64,000 nucleotides of DNA, taken from contig JAZUPB010000006.1 of the NCBI GenBank assembly GCA_045604965.1, forward strand, positions 22,722-86,721, read 5' to 3'. Positions within the stretch are counted from its first letter, which is position 1. Each line of letters starts with the position of its first letter. This DNA comes from JAISGQ01 sp045604965 (lineage in GTDB: Bacteria; Bacillota; Clostridia; Oscillospirales; Acutalibacteraceae). Of the stretch, positions 15,447-21,388 are shown piece after piece. Both the position numbers and the translations under genes were made by a program. The notes beneath the pieces are model-generated. The model saw nothing but the letters and a program-made list of their open reading frames with translations, had not been told where the DNA came from and made no database searches.

Positions 15447-16280
15447 TTATTCCTTCCTCCTCATTCTTACGTAAAGATAAGCGCCTGCAACGAAGTCACT
15501 GTATCTGATCTGACAACTTATGTATTGATCTTTTTCATACATCCGCTCGAAGCGTTCTCTTCTTTCTCCCTCGGAAGCCTTCGCTATTTTTTCTGCCGTT
15601 CGCCTCCCTATCTTGTGATCGGCTGTTGTAACCTTCGGCTTGGCGAGATTCTTGCTTGTCCGCCAGCGGCGAGATATCTTTTTCTTATCTTCTTTCGGAG
15701 GTTTCTTTTGCTTTCCGAGGTAGTGAGCCATTCCATCAAATCCATATACATCCGGTTGTAAGCGTCGGGACTGTTTTCTGCCTCCCATCTTCCACAGCCG
15801 CTCGGCGGTGTCTCTGTCGGGAAAGTTCACTACTATGTGATGATGTATGCGAGTGGGTTCTCCATCTTCTGTATGTGTTTCCGTAACGATAATGTATTTG
15901 AGTGGTTCTGATGCAACTCTTCGAAGGCGACGGATATAATTCGCCGTGTCTCTGTATGCCTTCTCTTCGCTGTCGGGTAAATGCTCATCGTCATAGGTCA
16001 GGGTGAGCCATATATCCTTATCTGTAAAATTCGCATTAAGCAGCCGTGAAAGCTTCTTGATGCTGTTTCGCTCATTGAGTTCCTCCTGGACTTTTCGTGT
16101 TGGTTTTACTCTGGCCGCTCTTGCTGAATCGCTTCGGGTTTTCCATATAGGGAATATCTCCACCTCGGTTATCGGTCCTGAGCGAACTGTCTTTACTCTG
16201 TACCCCTTGACTCCTTTTTGAAATCCGAGAGAGTTTATTTCTTTTGTGAAAAGAAGTTCATAATCCTGTGTAGGTAAAAT
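15447..16280 (-). CDS. rep: HUH rolling-circle replication initiator (Rep), probable ATT start
   Basis: A Rep protein of 277 residues if it starts at the ATT at 16280. In that numbering WLTLTY (motif 1) is at 91-96, the metal-binding HHH in RIHHHIVVN at 146-148, and the nicking tyrosine with its lysine (HYLGK) at 187-190. Such enzymes nick one strand at an origin and stay attached to the 5' end. ATT is favoured because a strong GGGAGGTG site lies 7 bases upstream and the 39 residues it adds read as protein; the first standard codon, GTG at 16163, has no ribosome site. Only Rep explains phage replication in this window. Confidence 0.82.
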   Translation of the reverse strand: MLPTQDYELLFTKEINSLGFQKGVKGYRVKTVRSGPITEVEIFPIWKTRSDSARAARVKPTRKVQEELNERNSIKKLSRLLNANFTDKDIWLTLTYDDEHLPDSEEKAYRDTANYIRRLRRVASEPLKYIIVTETHTEDGEPTRIHHHIVVNFPDRDTAERLWKMGGRKQSRRLQPDVYGFDGMAHYLGKQKKPPKEDKKKISRRWRTSKNLAKPKVTTADHKIGRRTAEKIAKASEGERRERFERMYEKDQYISCQIRYSDFVAGAYLYVRMRRKE

Positions 16281-16295
16281 AAAATCACCTCCCTG

Positions 16296-16364
16296 TGGTT
16301 GACTTGTTAATACTGATTACAAGGACGGTAAAGCGCCCTTCGGCGCTTTCGTTGACAAGTCCAC
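16296..16364. repeat. Nested dyads in the rep leader, possible origin or control element
   Basis: A perfect hairpin, AAAGCGCC-cttc-GGCGCTTT (about 16330-16349), sits inside longer arms GTGGTTGACTTGT (from 16296) and ACAAGTCCAC (to 16364). It lies directly upstream of rep. Rolling-circle double-strand origins often have such hairpins close to rep, but no nick sequence can be recognised here. Confidence 0.6.
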
Positions 16365-16380
16365 ATAAAGGTGATATACT
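16352..16380 (+). promoter_or_regulatory. Consensus promoter pointing away from rep
   Basis: TTGACA at 16352-16357, a 17-base spacer and TATACT at 16375-16380 form a near-perfect housekeeping promoter on the plus strand. All surrounding genes lie on the minus strand. A terminator follows about 60 bases downstream, so the transcript would be a short RNA. Confidence 0.65.
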
Positions 16381-16386
16381 ATATAT

Positions 16387-16446
16387 GCTATTGGTTCACT
16401 TTCGTGTGGACTCTGCCCTCGGTCGTTGGCGCGGCCGAGGGTTTTT
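16387..16446 (+). ncRNA. Candidate antisense RNA complementary to the rep leader
   Basis: Predicted to start near 16387 from the promoter at 16352-16380. The RNA of about 60 nucleotides has a small hairpin (GTTCAC pairing with GTGGAC) and ends at a terminator, CCCTCGG pairing with CCGAGGG at 16416-16441 followed by five T. It contains no convincing reading frame. It is fully complementary to the leader in front of rep, the arrangement used for copy control by antisense RNAs in rolling-circle plasmids. That role is inferred. Confidence 0.5.
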
Positions 16447-16675
16447 ATTTTGCTTTTAGTTTTCCGTGATCGATAAGGAGTTGTATGTATATCTCAAAAT
16501 GATGCCTCTCGGTATCGGACGGAATGGTAATATGTCTTTCCTTTTTCCATTCTTCGTATATAGGCCTGATTTGCGGATGGTTGATATTGATGTGATAGCC
16601 GTATGAATTTACACCCGGTGGAATGCGTATCGAGTTGTTTCTTGATGGCATTTTTCTTGGTACAGCTCTGCTCAT
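16445..16675 (-). CDS. Hypothetical phage protein, 76 residues
   Basis: The start at 16675 overlaps the upstream stop as ATGA. The product is basic at its N-terminus and contains PGVNSYGYHININHPQIRP, then EEWKKERHI, then a helix with IYIQLLIDHGKLK. I do not recognise a family. It is the last gene before the rep leader, and the T-tract of the opposing small-RNA terminator ends at its stop codon. Confidence 0.6.
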   Translation of the reverse strand: MSRAVPRKMPSRNNSIRIPPGVNSYGYHININHPQIRPIYEEWKKERHITIPSDTERHHFEIYIQLLIDHGKLKAK

Positions 16676-16980
16676 ATGTGTTTGCCATACCTTCTTTTTA
16701 AATAGCAAATTCTACCGCCAATTTTCTTTCTCGGGATCCCCGTTATCTGAGCTATTACTCTTGGTGGATTACCCTCACGGTATAGTCTCATTACCTGCTC
16801 GGTTATTTCTTTGGTCCATTTAAACTCACCGGCTACATATATTTTCTTAGGAGGGTTCTCGGGTTCAGACTCTGCACTCTTTGGCTCCGGCGGAAGAGTG
16901 CCCATTTCTTTTCTCAAACAATACTGGCCATAAGACAATCCATACTGTTTTGCTTTTGCCGCTGTCTCACTGAGACTCAT
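16672..16980 (-). CDS. HTH-like phage protein
   Basis: A 102-residue protein. The N-terminal 30 residues (ETAAKAKQYGLSYGQYCLRKEMG) form helices, a Pro/Glu-rich linker follows, and residues about 50-100 look like a homeodomain-type helix-turn-helix (KWTKEITEQVMRLYREG, then GIPRKKIGGRICYLKRR). It probably binds DNA. It overlaps both neighbours by four bases. Confidence 0.6.
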   Translation of the reverse strand: MSLSETAAKAKQYGLSYGQYCLRKEMGTLPPEPKSAESEPENPPKKIYVAGEFKWTKEITEQVMRLYREGNPPRVIAQITGIPRKKIGGRICYLKRRYGKHI

Positions 16981-17219
16981 TTGCTCACCTGCTCTGCATC
17001 GTATTTTTCGAATATCCTTTTGATTTCAAGTTCTTCCTCTGTGAACTCCACGTCATATAAGTCAGCCTCTATTTTTTCAAGCCGTTCGGTGTGTTCCTTC
17101 AGCATAGTTGAGTGTTCTTCTTTGCATTTATTAAGATTGTCGATATTGGCGCAGGCACCGATTACGATTCCACACATTAATGCTGCGACAATAAGAAGTG
17201 TTACAATTTCTAATGTCAT
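16977..17219 (-). CDS. Small membrane protein with coiled-coil tail
   Basis: An 80-residue product from the ATG at 17219, preceded by the repeated AGGAGGT cassette. Residues 2-24 (LEIVTLLIVAALMCGIVIGA) form one membrane helix, and about 25-60 is a charged coiled coil. A role in membrane anchoring or superinfection exclusion is possible but only by analogy. An earlier in-frame start would lie inside the preceding gene. Confidence 0.6.
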   Translation of the reverse strand: MTLEIVTLLIVAALMCGIVIGACANIDNLNKCKEEHSTMLKEHTERLEKIEADLYDVEFTEEELEIKRIFEKYDAEQVSK

Positions 17220-17246
17220 TTTTATTACCTCCTTATGCTGTTGCTC
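17217..17246 (-). repeat. Translation-initiation cassette, copy 2 of a 30-bp exact repeat
   Basis: Identical over 30 bases to 1628-1657. It contains the end of the preceding gene, an AGGAGGT site and the ATG of the small membrane protein. Confidence 0.85.
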
Positions 17247-17482
17247 ACTGGCTGCATACAGTTGTACATCTTCTTGGCAACGTCCGCGACGCGCCATCTT
17301 TTGCGATTGTTAACAATGTAGTAGGGCACATCCTTGAGCCAGGCTTCGTACGATGAGTGATGTTTTATTCCGAGTTCACGTCCAACCTCCAGGGCTGTCA
17401 TCATCCCTCCACCGTACCGCTCGCGGAGATCTTCTTCGATTTCTTTCTGTTTCGGTGGTATTAAATATTTTGTTCTGGGCAT
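17225..17482 (-). CDS. HTH DNA-binding protein, excisionase-like
   Basis: An 85-residue protein. The layout of a short basic N-terminus, the helical TALEVGRELGIKHHSSYEAWL segment (about 29-48), and VNNRKRWRVADVAKKM fits winged-helix excisionase or MerR-like domains, where the last part is the wing and recognition region. It is the first gene after cro and is preceded by an operator site, so it should be switched off in the lysogen. An Xis or early-regulator role is inferred. Confidence 0.6.
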   Translation of the reverse strand: MPRTKYLIPPKQKEIEEDLRERYGGGMMTALEVGRELGIKHHSSYEAWLKDVPYYIVNNRKRWRVADVAKKMYNCMQPVSNSIRR

Positions 17483-17500
17483 TGTTTATCCTCCTTTTTT

Positions 17501-17516
17501 GTTTCCTTTAGGAAAC
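17501..17516. promoter_or_regulatory. Phage operator between cro and the next gene
   Basis: GTTTCCTTTAGGAAAC, a palindrome with perfect 6-base arms, lies between the cro stop and the excisionase-like gene. It matches the motif repeated in the CI/Cro intergenic region. Confidence 0.7.
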
Positions 17517-17720
17517 TCATTCGTTAAAAAAAATATCATTCACCTGCTCTGCCGTAAGTTCAAGTACGGTAATGATTCTCTCCATTTCCGCCCTGTCAAA
17601 CTCTGAAGTTCCATTTAATTTACGGTAAAAGGCACTTCTCTTAATTCGTATTTTCTCAGCAAAAGACTTCATCGAGTAACCTTTTGCAATGACTGTCGCA
17701 CGTAATTTGTTGGGATTCAT
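17517..17720 (-). CDS. Cro-like HTH repressor
   Basis: A 67-residue single-domain XRE-type helix-turn-helix protein. The core is GYSMKSFAEKIRIKRSAFYRKLNG (about 14-37), followed by helices ending in LELTAEQVNDIFF. It is transcribed divergently from the CI-like repressor and is the first gene of the early operon, the standard Cro position. Three operator sites lie in the shared control region and one just after its own stop. Confidence 0.82.
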   Translation of the reverse strand: MNPNKLRATVIAKGYSMKSFAEKIRIKRSAFYRKLNGTSEFDRAEMERIITVLELTAEQVNDIFFNE

Positions 17721-17740
17721 TTTTTCACCTCTCTTCCTTT

Positions 17741-17756
17741 GTTTCCTTTAGGACAC
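17741..17756. promoter_or_regulatory. Phage operator near the cro transcription start
   Basis: GTTTCCTTTAGGACAC is a near copy of the perfect operator at 17501. It lies 5 to 20 bases downstream of the cro -10 box, where bound repressor would block initiation. Confidence 0.7.
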
Positions 17757-17760
17757 CATA

Positions 17761-17789
17761 ATGTTATCACTGTATTCTTGCGTTGTCAA
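17761..17789 (-). promoter_or_regulatory. Early promoter driving cro and the leftward operon
   Basis: On the minus strand TTGACA (17789-17784), a 17-base spacer and TAACAT (17766-17761). Operators flank it on both sides. Confidence 0.7.
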
Positions 17790-17804
17790 TCCCCTTTAGG
17801 AAAC
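17789..17804. promoter_or_regulatory. Phage operator overlapping the cro -35 box
   Basis: ATCCCCTTTAGGAAAC shares the CTTTAGGAAAC core with the other sites and touches the cro -35 hexamer. Confidence 0.65.
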
Positions 17805-17829
17805 TTTTTTCTCTTTTTTGATAATTTGT

Positions 17830-17845
17830 GTTGCAAAAAGGACAC
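17830..17845. promoter_or_regulatory. Possible operator half-site in the repressor promoter
   Basis: The sequence AAGGACAC matches one arm of the operator (as in the 17741 site). It overlaps the -35 and spacer of the CI promoter, which suggests autoregulation. Confidence 0.45.
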
Positions 17846-17859
17846 ACATAATATATAAT
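17831..17859 (+). promoter_or_regulatory. Promoter of the CI-like repressor
   Basis: TTGCAA at 17831-17836, 17-base spacer, TATAAT at 17854-17859. A GGCGGTGAT ribosome site follows before the ATG at 17883. Confidence 0.7.
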
Positions 17860-17882
17860 GACCTTGTAAAGGCGGTGATATA

Positions 17883-18512
17883 ATGAAGTTTGACCTCTAC
17901 TCCAGACGCAAAGAATTAGGTCTTTCTCTTGAGGAAGTTGGTAGGCGCGTAGGCGTTAGTAAAAGTACTGTAAAAAAATGGGAGAGCGGTTATATTGAAA
18001 ATATGAAAAGAGACAAAGTCGCTTTATTAGCAGAAGTATTATGTGTCTCTCCTCTCGATATATTAGGAATTGAATATAACCGTTCTGAATCCACTTACAA
18101 TAATGTTATTCCTCTCCCTTCTACCCGACAGGTACCTTTGCTCGGCAAAATCGCCTGCGGTGACCCTATTCTCGCTGTTGAGAATATTGACGAGTATGTT
18201 GCTATGCCCGATACTGTTCGTGCCGACTTTGCTTTGACCTGTAAAGGCGAAAGTATGATAAATGCTCGAATACTTGACGGCGATATAGTTTATATTCATC
18301 AGCAAGACGATGTTGAAAACGGAGAGATCGCAGCTGTTGTTATTGATGATGAAGCAACTCTCAAGAGGGTCTATAAGGATCCCGAGCGCGAACAGCTCAC
18401 CCTTATGCCAGAAAACCCGGCTTACCCGCCGCTCGTGTATCGTGGTGAAGAGCTGGATCATATTCGTATAATAGGAAAAGTCGTGGCTTTCTACAGCCCG
18501 AATGTAAAATAG
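17883..18512 (+). CDS. CI/LexA-like phage repressor with S24 peptidase domain
   Basis: A 209-residue repressor. An XRE helix-turn-helix occupies residues 5-62 (LSLEEVGRRVGVSKSTVKKWE), followed by a linker and a LexA/UmuD-type peptidase. The self-cleavage site is Cys92-Gly93, the nucleophile is Ser124 in KGESM and the general base is Lys161 in TLKRVY. RecA-stimulated cleavage on DNA damage would release the early promoter, so the prophage is probably SOS-inducible. It is divergent from cro. Confidence 0.9.
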   Translation: MKFDLYSRRKELGLSLEEVGRRVGVSKSTVKKWESGYIENMKRDKVALLAEVLCVSPLDILGIEYNRSESTYNNVIPLPSTRQVPLLGKIACGDPILAVENIDEYVAMPDTVRADFALTCKGESMINARILDGDIVYIHQQDDVENGEIAAVVIDDEATLKRVYKDPEREQLTLMPENPAYPPLVYRGEELDHIRIIGKVVAFYSPNVK

Positions 18513-18530
18513 CGCTTGGAGGTGATCGCA

Positions 18531-19226
18531 TTGCTCGGTATCATTGTCGGAATCTTCTTAGGTTCATTAGCTATTGGTCTTTTTCGCCTTTTTTGGGAGA
18601 TTTTTGGAGATTTTTCCACTTATCAACCAAATAAGGTGCTTTGCAAAAACTGTGAGCTACATTACACAAAACAGAAGCGCAAACGAGGGGTTGACGGAAA
18701 ATATCGCCCTTCTCAGACGGAGGTCAATCATTATTGTCGTTCTCTGCCTCGAATGCTTCCCAGTGAAAATTGTCGATGTATTCTATCCGGTGATAGCACC
18801 CGTTATGAACCTATGCCAGAAAGCCGTGTATTGAAGAAAAGAAGGCGTATCTTTGTATTGGGGCGTATTGCAACATTCTTTATATTTGTTGTTGCCATTG
18901 CCTTTATCTGCCGTTTCTGCTTTTCCTCATTAGCTCCTTCTCAAACAAAGCAATCAAGCGCCAGTGCATATTCATCGTCCAACTCGTCGTACGATAGCAA
19001 TAAACCAGCCCGCACTACCACAAGTACAACAACAGTCAATATTCACTCTCGGCGATACATTATACTTAATACCTCTACAAAGTGTTTTCATTTAACCGAT
19101 GAATGTTATGCTGCAGATAGAATCGACATTTCCAACTATAAAGAAGTATATGACACTGTTGTAAACGTAGCTAATGACGGTTATTCTCCGTGCGGTATAT
19201 GCGCCAAATATATTGATTTAGACTAA
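18531..19226 (+). CDS. Membrane protein with C-terminal cysteine/histidine zinc-type motif
   Basis: A 231-residue product from a TTG at 18531, which lies 8 bases after GGAGG; the TTG at 18516 overlaps that ribosome site. It has an N-terminal membrane helix, a cytoplasmic cysteine-containing segment, a second helix (about 110-130) and a Ser/Thr-rich linker. The C-terminus (FHLTDECYAADRI then GYSPCGICAKY) matches the small Ada-like zinc module often found at the end of secreted nucleases and competence proteins. It follows the repressor, so it is probably expressed in the lysogen and may alter the host surface. Confidence 0.65.
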   Translation: MLGIIVGIFLGSLAIGLFRLFWEIFGDFSTYQPNKVLCKNCELHYTKQKRKRGVDGKYRPSQTEVNHYCRSLPRMLPSENCRCILSGDSTRYEPMPESRVLKKRRRIFVLGRIATFFIFVVAIAFICRFCFSSLAPSQTKQSSASAYSSSNSSYDSNKPARTTTSTTTVNIHSRRYIILNTSTKCFHLTDECYAADRIDISNYKEVYDTVVNVANDGYSPCGICAKYIDLD

Positions 19227-19228
19227 AA

Positions 19229-19270
19229 ATAAAAAATCCCCTTCCGCCGAGGACCAGTCGACAGAAGGGG
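19229..19270 (-). terminator. Minus-strand terminator between the membrane gene and the integrase
   Basis: CCCCTTC and GAAGGGG arms flank a 19-base loop. On the minus strand the stem is followed by a long T-rich tract, so it would stop transcription coming antisense through the integrase from the tRNA side. Confidence 0.5.
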
Positions 19271-19279
19271 TACCACACC

Positions 19280-19336
19280 AAGAGGGTATGGCAGTGAGTC
19301 TCACACAGCTATATCTTAGCATTGCTATGCCCTCTT
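19280..19336 (+). promoter_or_regulatory. Long stem-loop in the integrase leader
   Basis: AAGAGGGTATGGCA at 19280-19293 pairs with TGCTATGCCCTCTT at 19323-19336 over 14 bases (two G-U pairs). A nested GTGAG/CTCAC dyad sits in the loop. It ends 25 bases before the integrase start and could limit its expression. Confidence 0.6.
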
Positions 19337-19361
19337 TGTCAAGCAAGGAGGGTTTTATACT

Positions 19362-20411
19362 ATGAAAATACCAGCAATCAGACAGCTACCGTCAGGAATG
19401 TTTTTCTGTCAACTTCGCCTTGATGGGCAGAGCATCAGTATAACAGACGAGGATCCTGATGTGGTCGAAGCAAAAGCGTATGCATACAAGGCAGGCGTAC
19501 TAAAGGCTCGCAGAAACACCGGTGCCTTAACTATAGGGCAAGCCCTTGACCGTTATATTCGCTCAAGGGAAAATATTTCATCGCCTTCGACGCTGCAAGG
19601 ATACCACGTTATAAAAAGGAATCGATTCCTGTCTCTCCAAAAGCGTAAGATCAGTGAACTTACTCAGGCTATCGTTCAGAGAGAAATCAATGCAGAGAGC
19701 GCTGTCGTATCTGCAAAGACTCTTAAAAATTCCTACTCTCTTATAGCATCTGCAATAGAAGAAGCCGGCGGCGAAAGGTTTGATGTGCGACTTAAGCAGG
19801 TTCGATGTGCGGAAAAATTATTCTTAACGTCAGAGCAAATCCCCGTACTCCTTAAGGCAATAAAATCAAGTAAATATGAAATACCGATTTTGTTGGGGCT
19901 GTGGTCCTGCCGCCGCTCAGAGATACTCGGTCTGACGTGGGATAATGTCGATTTGAAAAATGGTTTAATCCACATAGAAAAAGCTTTGGTTGGTCAGGAG
20001 GGCGGCGGGCTTGTCGAGAAGCCTATGCCTAAGAATAACAGTTCTATACGCAGTATACCTATATGTGCGCAGCTCCGTGAAGCATTAGAGCGGATAGATG
20101 ATAGGTCAGGCAGAGTAGTGAAGAATTCGCCAAATGCTATTTATCAAGCTGTAAATAGAATATGCAAGGAAAACGATTTACCCTTGATTGGTCTTCACGG
20201 TCTGAGGCACAGCTTCGCTTCTCTCGCGTATCATCTTCAAATCCCGGCTAAAACCGCTCGACTTATAGGCGGCTGGAGAAATGACGATACTATGATGAGT
20301 ATATACACGCATATTTCTCAATCCGATGTTAGCACTGCCGCTGTCGATCTTGCTGCATTCTTTGACTCTGCACACACCCAATCACTCTCTGAGACGCCTA
20401 ATAATCGGTAA
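19362..20411 (+). CDS. int: Phage tyrosine integrase
   Basis: A 349-residue site-specific recombinase. It has an N-terminal arm-binding region, a SAM-like core-binding domain (about 55-150) and a catalytic domain with Arg184/185 in SCRRSEILG, HGLRH at 279-283, Trp305 in GGWRND and the nucleophile Tyr315 in SIYTH. An AAGGAGGG site precedes the ATG. It is transcribed towards the tRNA-Ser gene whose 3' end lies about 160 bases away, so this tRNA is very likely the attachment site. Confidence 0.92.
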   Translation: MKIPAIRQLPSGMFFCQLRLDGQSISITDEDPDVVEAKAYAYKAGVLKARRNTGALTIGQALDRYIRSRENISSPSTLQGYHVIKRNRFLSLQKRKISELTQAIVQREINAESAVVSAKTLKNSYSLIASAIEEAGGERFDVRLKQVRCAEKLFLTSEQIPVLLKAIKSSKYEIPILLGLWSCRRSEILGLTWDNVDLKNGLIHIEKALVGQEGGGLVEKPMPKNNSSIRSIPICAQLREALERIDDRSGRVVKNSPNAIYQAVNRICKENDLPLIGLHGLRHSFASLAYHLQIPAKTARLIGGWRNDDTMMSIYTHISQSDVSTAAVDLAAFFDSAHTQSLSETPNNR

Positions 20412-20438
20412 ATTTTATTTTGTCCCCATTTAATTTTG

Positions 20439-20480
20439 TTAGCAAATCCATTAGCAAACATCACGCTAAAGGGTGCTAAA
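20439..20480. repeat. Short direct and inverted TTAGCA repeats, possible integrase arm sites
   Basis: TTAGCAAA occurs at 20439 and 20451, and the inverted core GCTAAA at 20465 and 20475. The four copies lie between the integrase and the tRNA attachment region, where arm-type or Xis sites are expected. Confidence 0.45.
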
Positions 20481-20523
20481 AATCGCATAACACCGTAAAC
20501 ATCTTTTTCCTTTCTCCCCAAAG

Positions 20524-20569
20524 AAAAAAGTCTTGAATCACGCGTATTTATGCGAAATTCAAGACTTTT
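20524..20569 (-). terminator. Terminator of tRNA-Ser
   Basis: AAAAGTCTTGAAT (20526-20538) and ATTCAAGACTTTT (20557-20569) pair perfectly over 13 bases. A T-run follows on the minus strand, just after the tRNA 3' end. Confidence 0.75.
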
Positions 20570-20573
20570 CGTG

Positions 20574-20662
20574 TGGCGGAGGGGAGGGGATTCGAACCCC
20601 TGGCAGGTTGCCCTGTCACTGGTTTTCAAGACCAGCTCCTTAAACCGCTCGGACACCCCTCC
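20574..20662 (-). tRNA. tRNA-Ser(UGA), prophage attachment site
   Basis: An 89-nucleotide class II tRNA with CCA encoded. The anticodon stem CTGGT/ACCAG surrounds the loop CTTGAAA, giving anticodon UGA. It has a long variable arm and a GGTTCGAATCC T-arm. Its 3' end faces the integrase, so phage DNA probably supplies the end of the gene. Confidence 0.93.
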
Positions 20663-20737
20663 GTATTCACTTTGCCGAATCATTTTATCAAATCAAACCT
20701 CAATTGTCAACAACTCATTTTCAGAAAAGGTGATAAT

Positions 20738-21313
20738 ATGAATAAAATTTCTGCTGTAGTTATCTTTTCTTCACCGCACCGCAGCGGCAGCTGTTCTAAA
20801 CTGCTGGACTGTTTTCTTGAAAAGATCGAGCATCCTCTTAATATTACATCATTCAATGCATACGAGCTTTCTGCTCATCCCTGCACAGATTGCGGATTCT
20901 GCAAAACAACACAGAAATGTGCCTTCAGAGATCTTGACGAGCTTTATTATGCCATCGAAAACTGTGAGCTTCTTATTATAGTTTCCTCCATATACAATAT
21001 GAGCTTTCCCTCTCCTATGAAAGCCATCCTTGACCGTTTCCAGATGTACTATAATGCTCGTTTTTCTCTTGGTATAAGGCCCCCTGTTGAAAAACACAGA
21101 AAGGCTGTTCTTCTAGCCTGCGGCGGAAGCCCCTATGAGAACGGTGAGTTTATGATAAATCAGCTCAGGCAGTCCTTCAGCGTTATGAACACCGATCTTT
21201 GCGCCTGTGCTGTAATTAACGGGCTTGACAAGTCTCCTCTCGACACAAACGACAGCAGGATCACAGATTGTTCCACAATTATCAACAAAGTTATTGACAC
21301 ATTATCCGTATAG
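20738..21313 (+). CDS. NADPH-dependent FMN reductase / iron-sulfur flavoprotein-like
   Basis: A 191-residue flavodoxin-like protein from the ATG at 20738 (AAAGGTGAT site). The N-terminal SSPHRSGSCSKLL loop binds FMN phosphate. CTDCGFC near residues 47-53, with a further Cys in KCAF, resembles the compact cysteine motif of iron-sulfur flavoproteins. Other family signatures are VSSIYNMSFPSPMKAILDR and LLACGGSPYENG. It probably carries electrons between NAD(P)H or ferredoxin and acceptors. It is the first host gene after the prophage. Confidence 0.8.
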   Translation: MNKISAVVIFSSPHRSGSCSKLLDCFLEKIEHPLNITSFNAYELSAHPCTDCGFCKTTQKCAFRDLDELYYAIENCELLIIVSSIYNMSFPSPMKAILDRFQMYYNARFSLGIRPPVEKHRKAVLLACGGSPYENGEFMINQLRQSFSVMNTDLCACAVINGLDKSPLDTNDSRITDCSTIINKVIDTLSV

Positions 21314-21388
21314 CAACATATTTCCAACACATTCTCATCACATCCCTGTACTAAACTTGTTACAACAAATGTGAATGGAGCTGTATAA

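Larger units (their letters stand above)
1..20662. mobile_element. Prophage, right-hand part, integrated at tRNA-Ser
   Basis: The region combines an integrase next to the 3' end of a tRNA-Ser gene, a CI/Cro-type switch, a long leftward early operon, and terminase, portal, scaffold and capsid genes in the usual tailed-phage order. The capsid is of the N4-gp56 type, and the portal plus first head-tail genes suggest a podovirus-like particle. The tail, lysis genes and other attachment site lie left of base 1. Gene spacing is tight, with many ATGA, GTGA and TAATG overlaps, and no structural gene is visibly broken, so the phage may be intact. The exact right boundary is inferred to fall within the tRNA-Ser sequence. 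Confidence 0.93.

Noticed and set aside
1..20411. Interpretation as an integrative conjugative element because of PcfJ, PcfK and DUF3102
   Set aside because: Terminase, portal, scaffold and capsid genes show a phage; no relaxase of the MOB type, coupling protein or type IV secretion gene is present.
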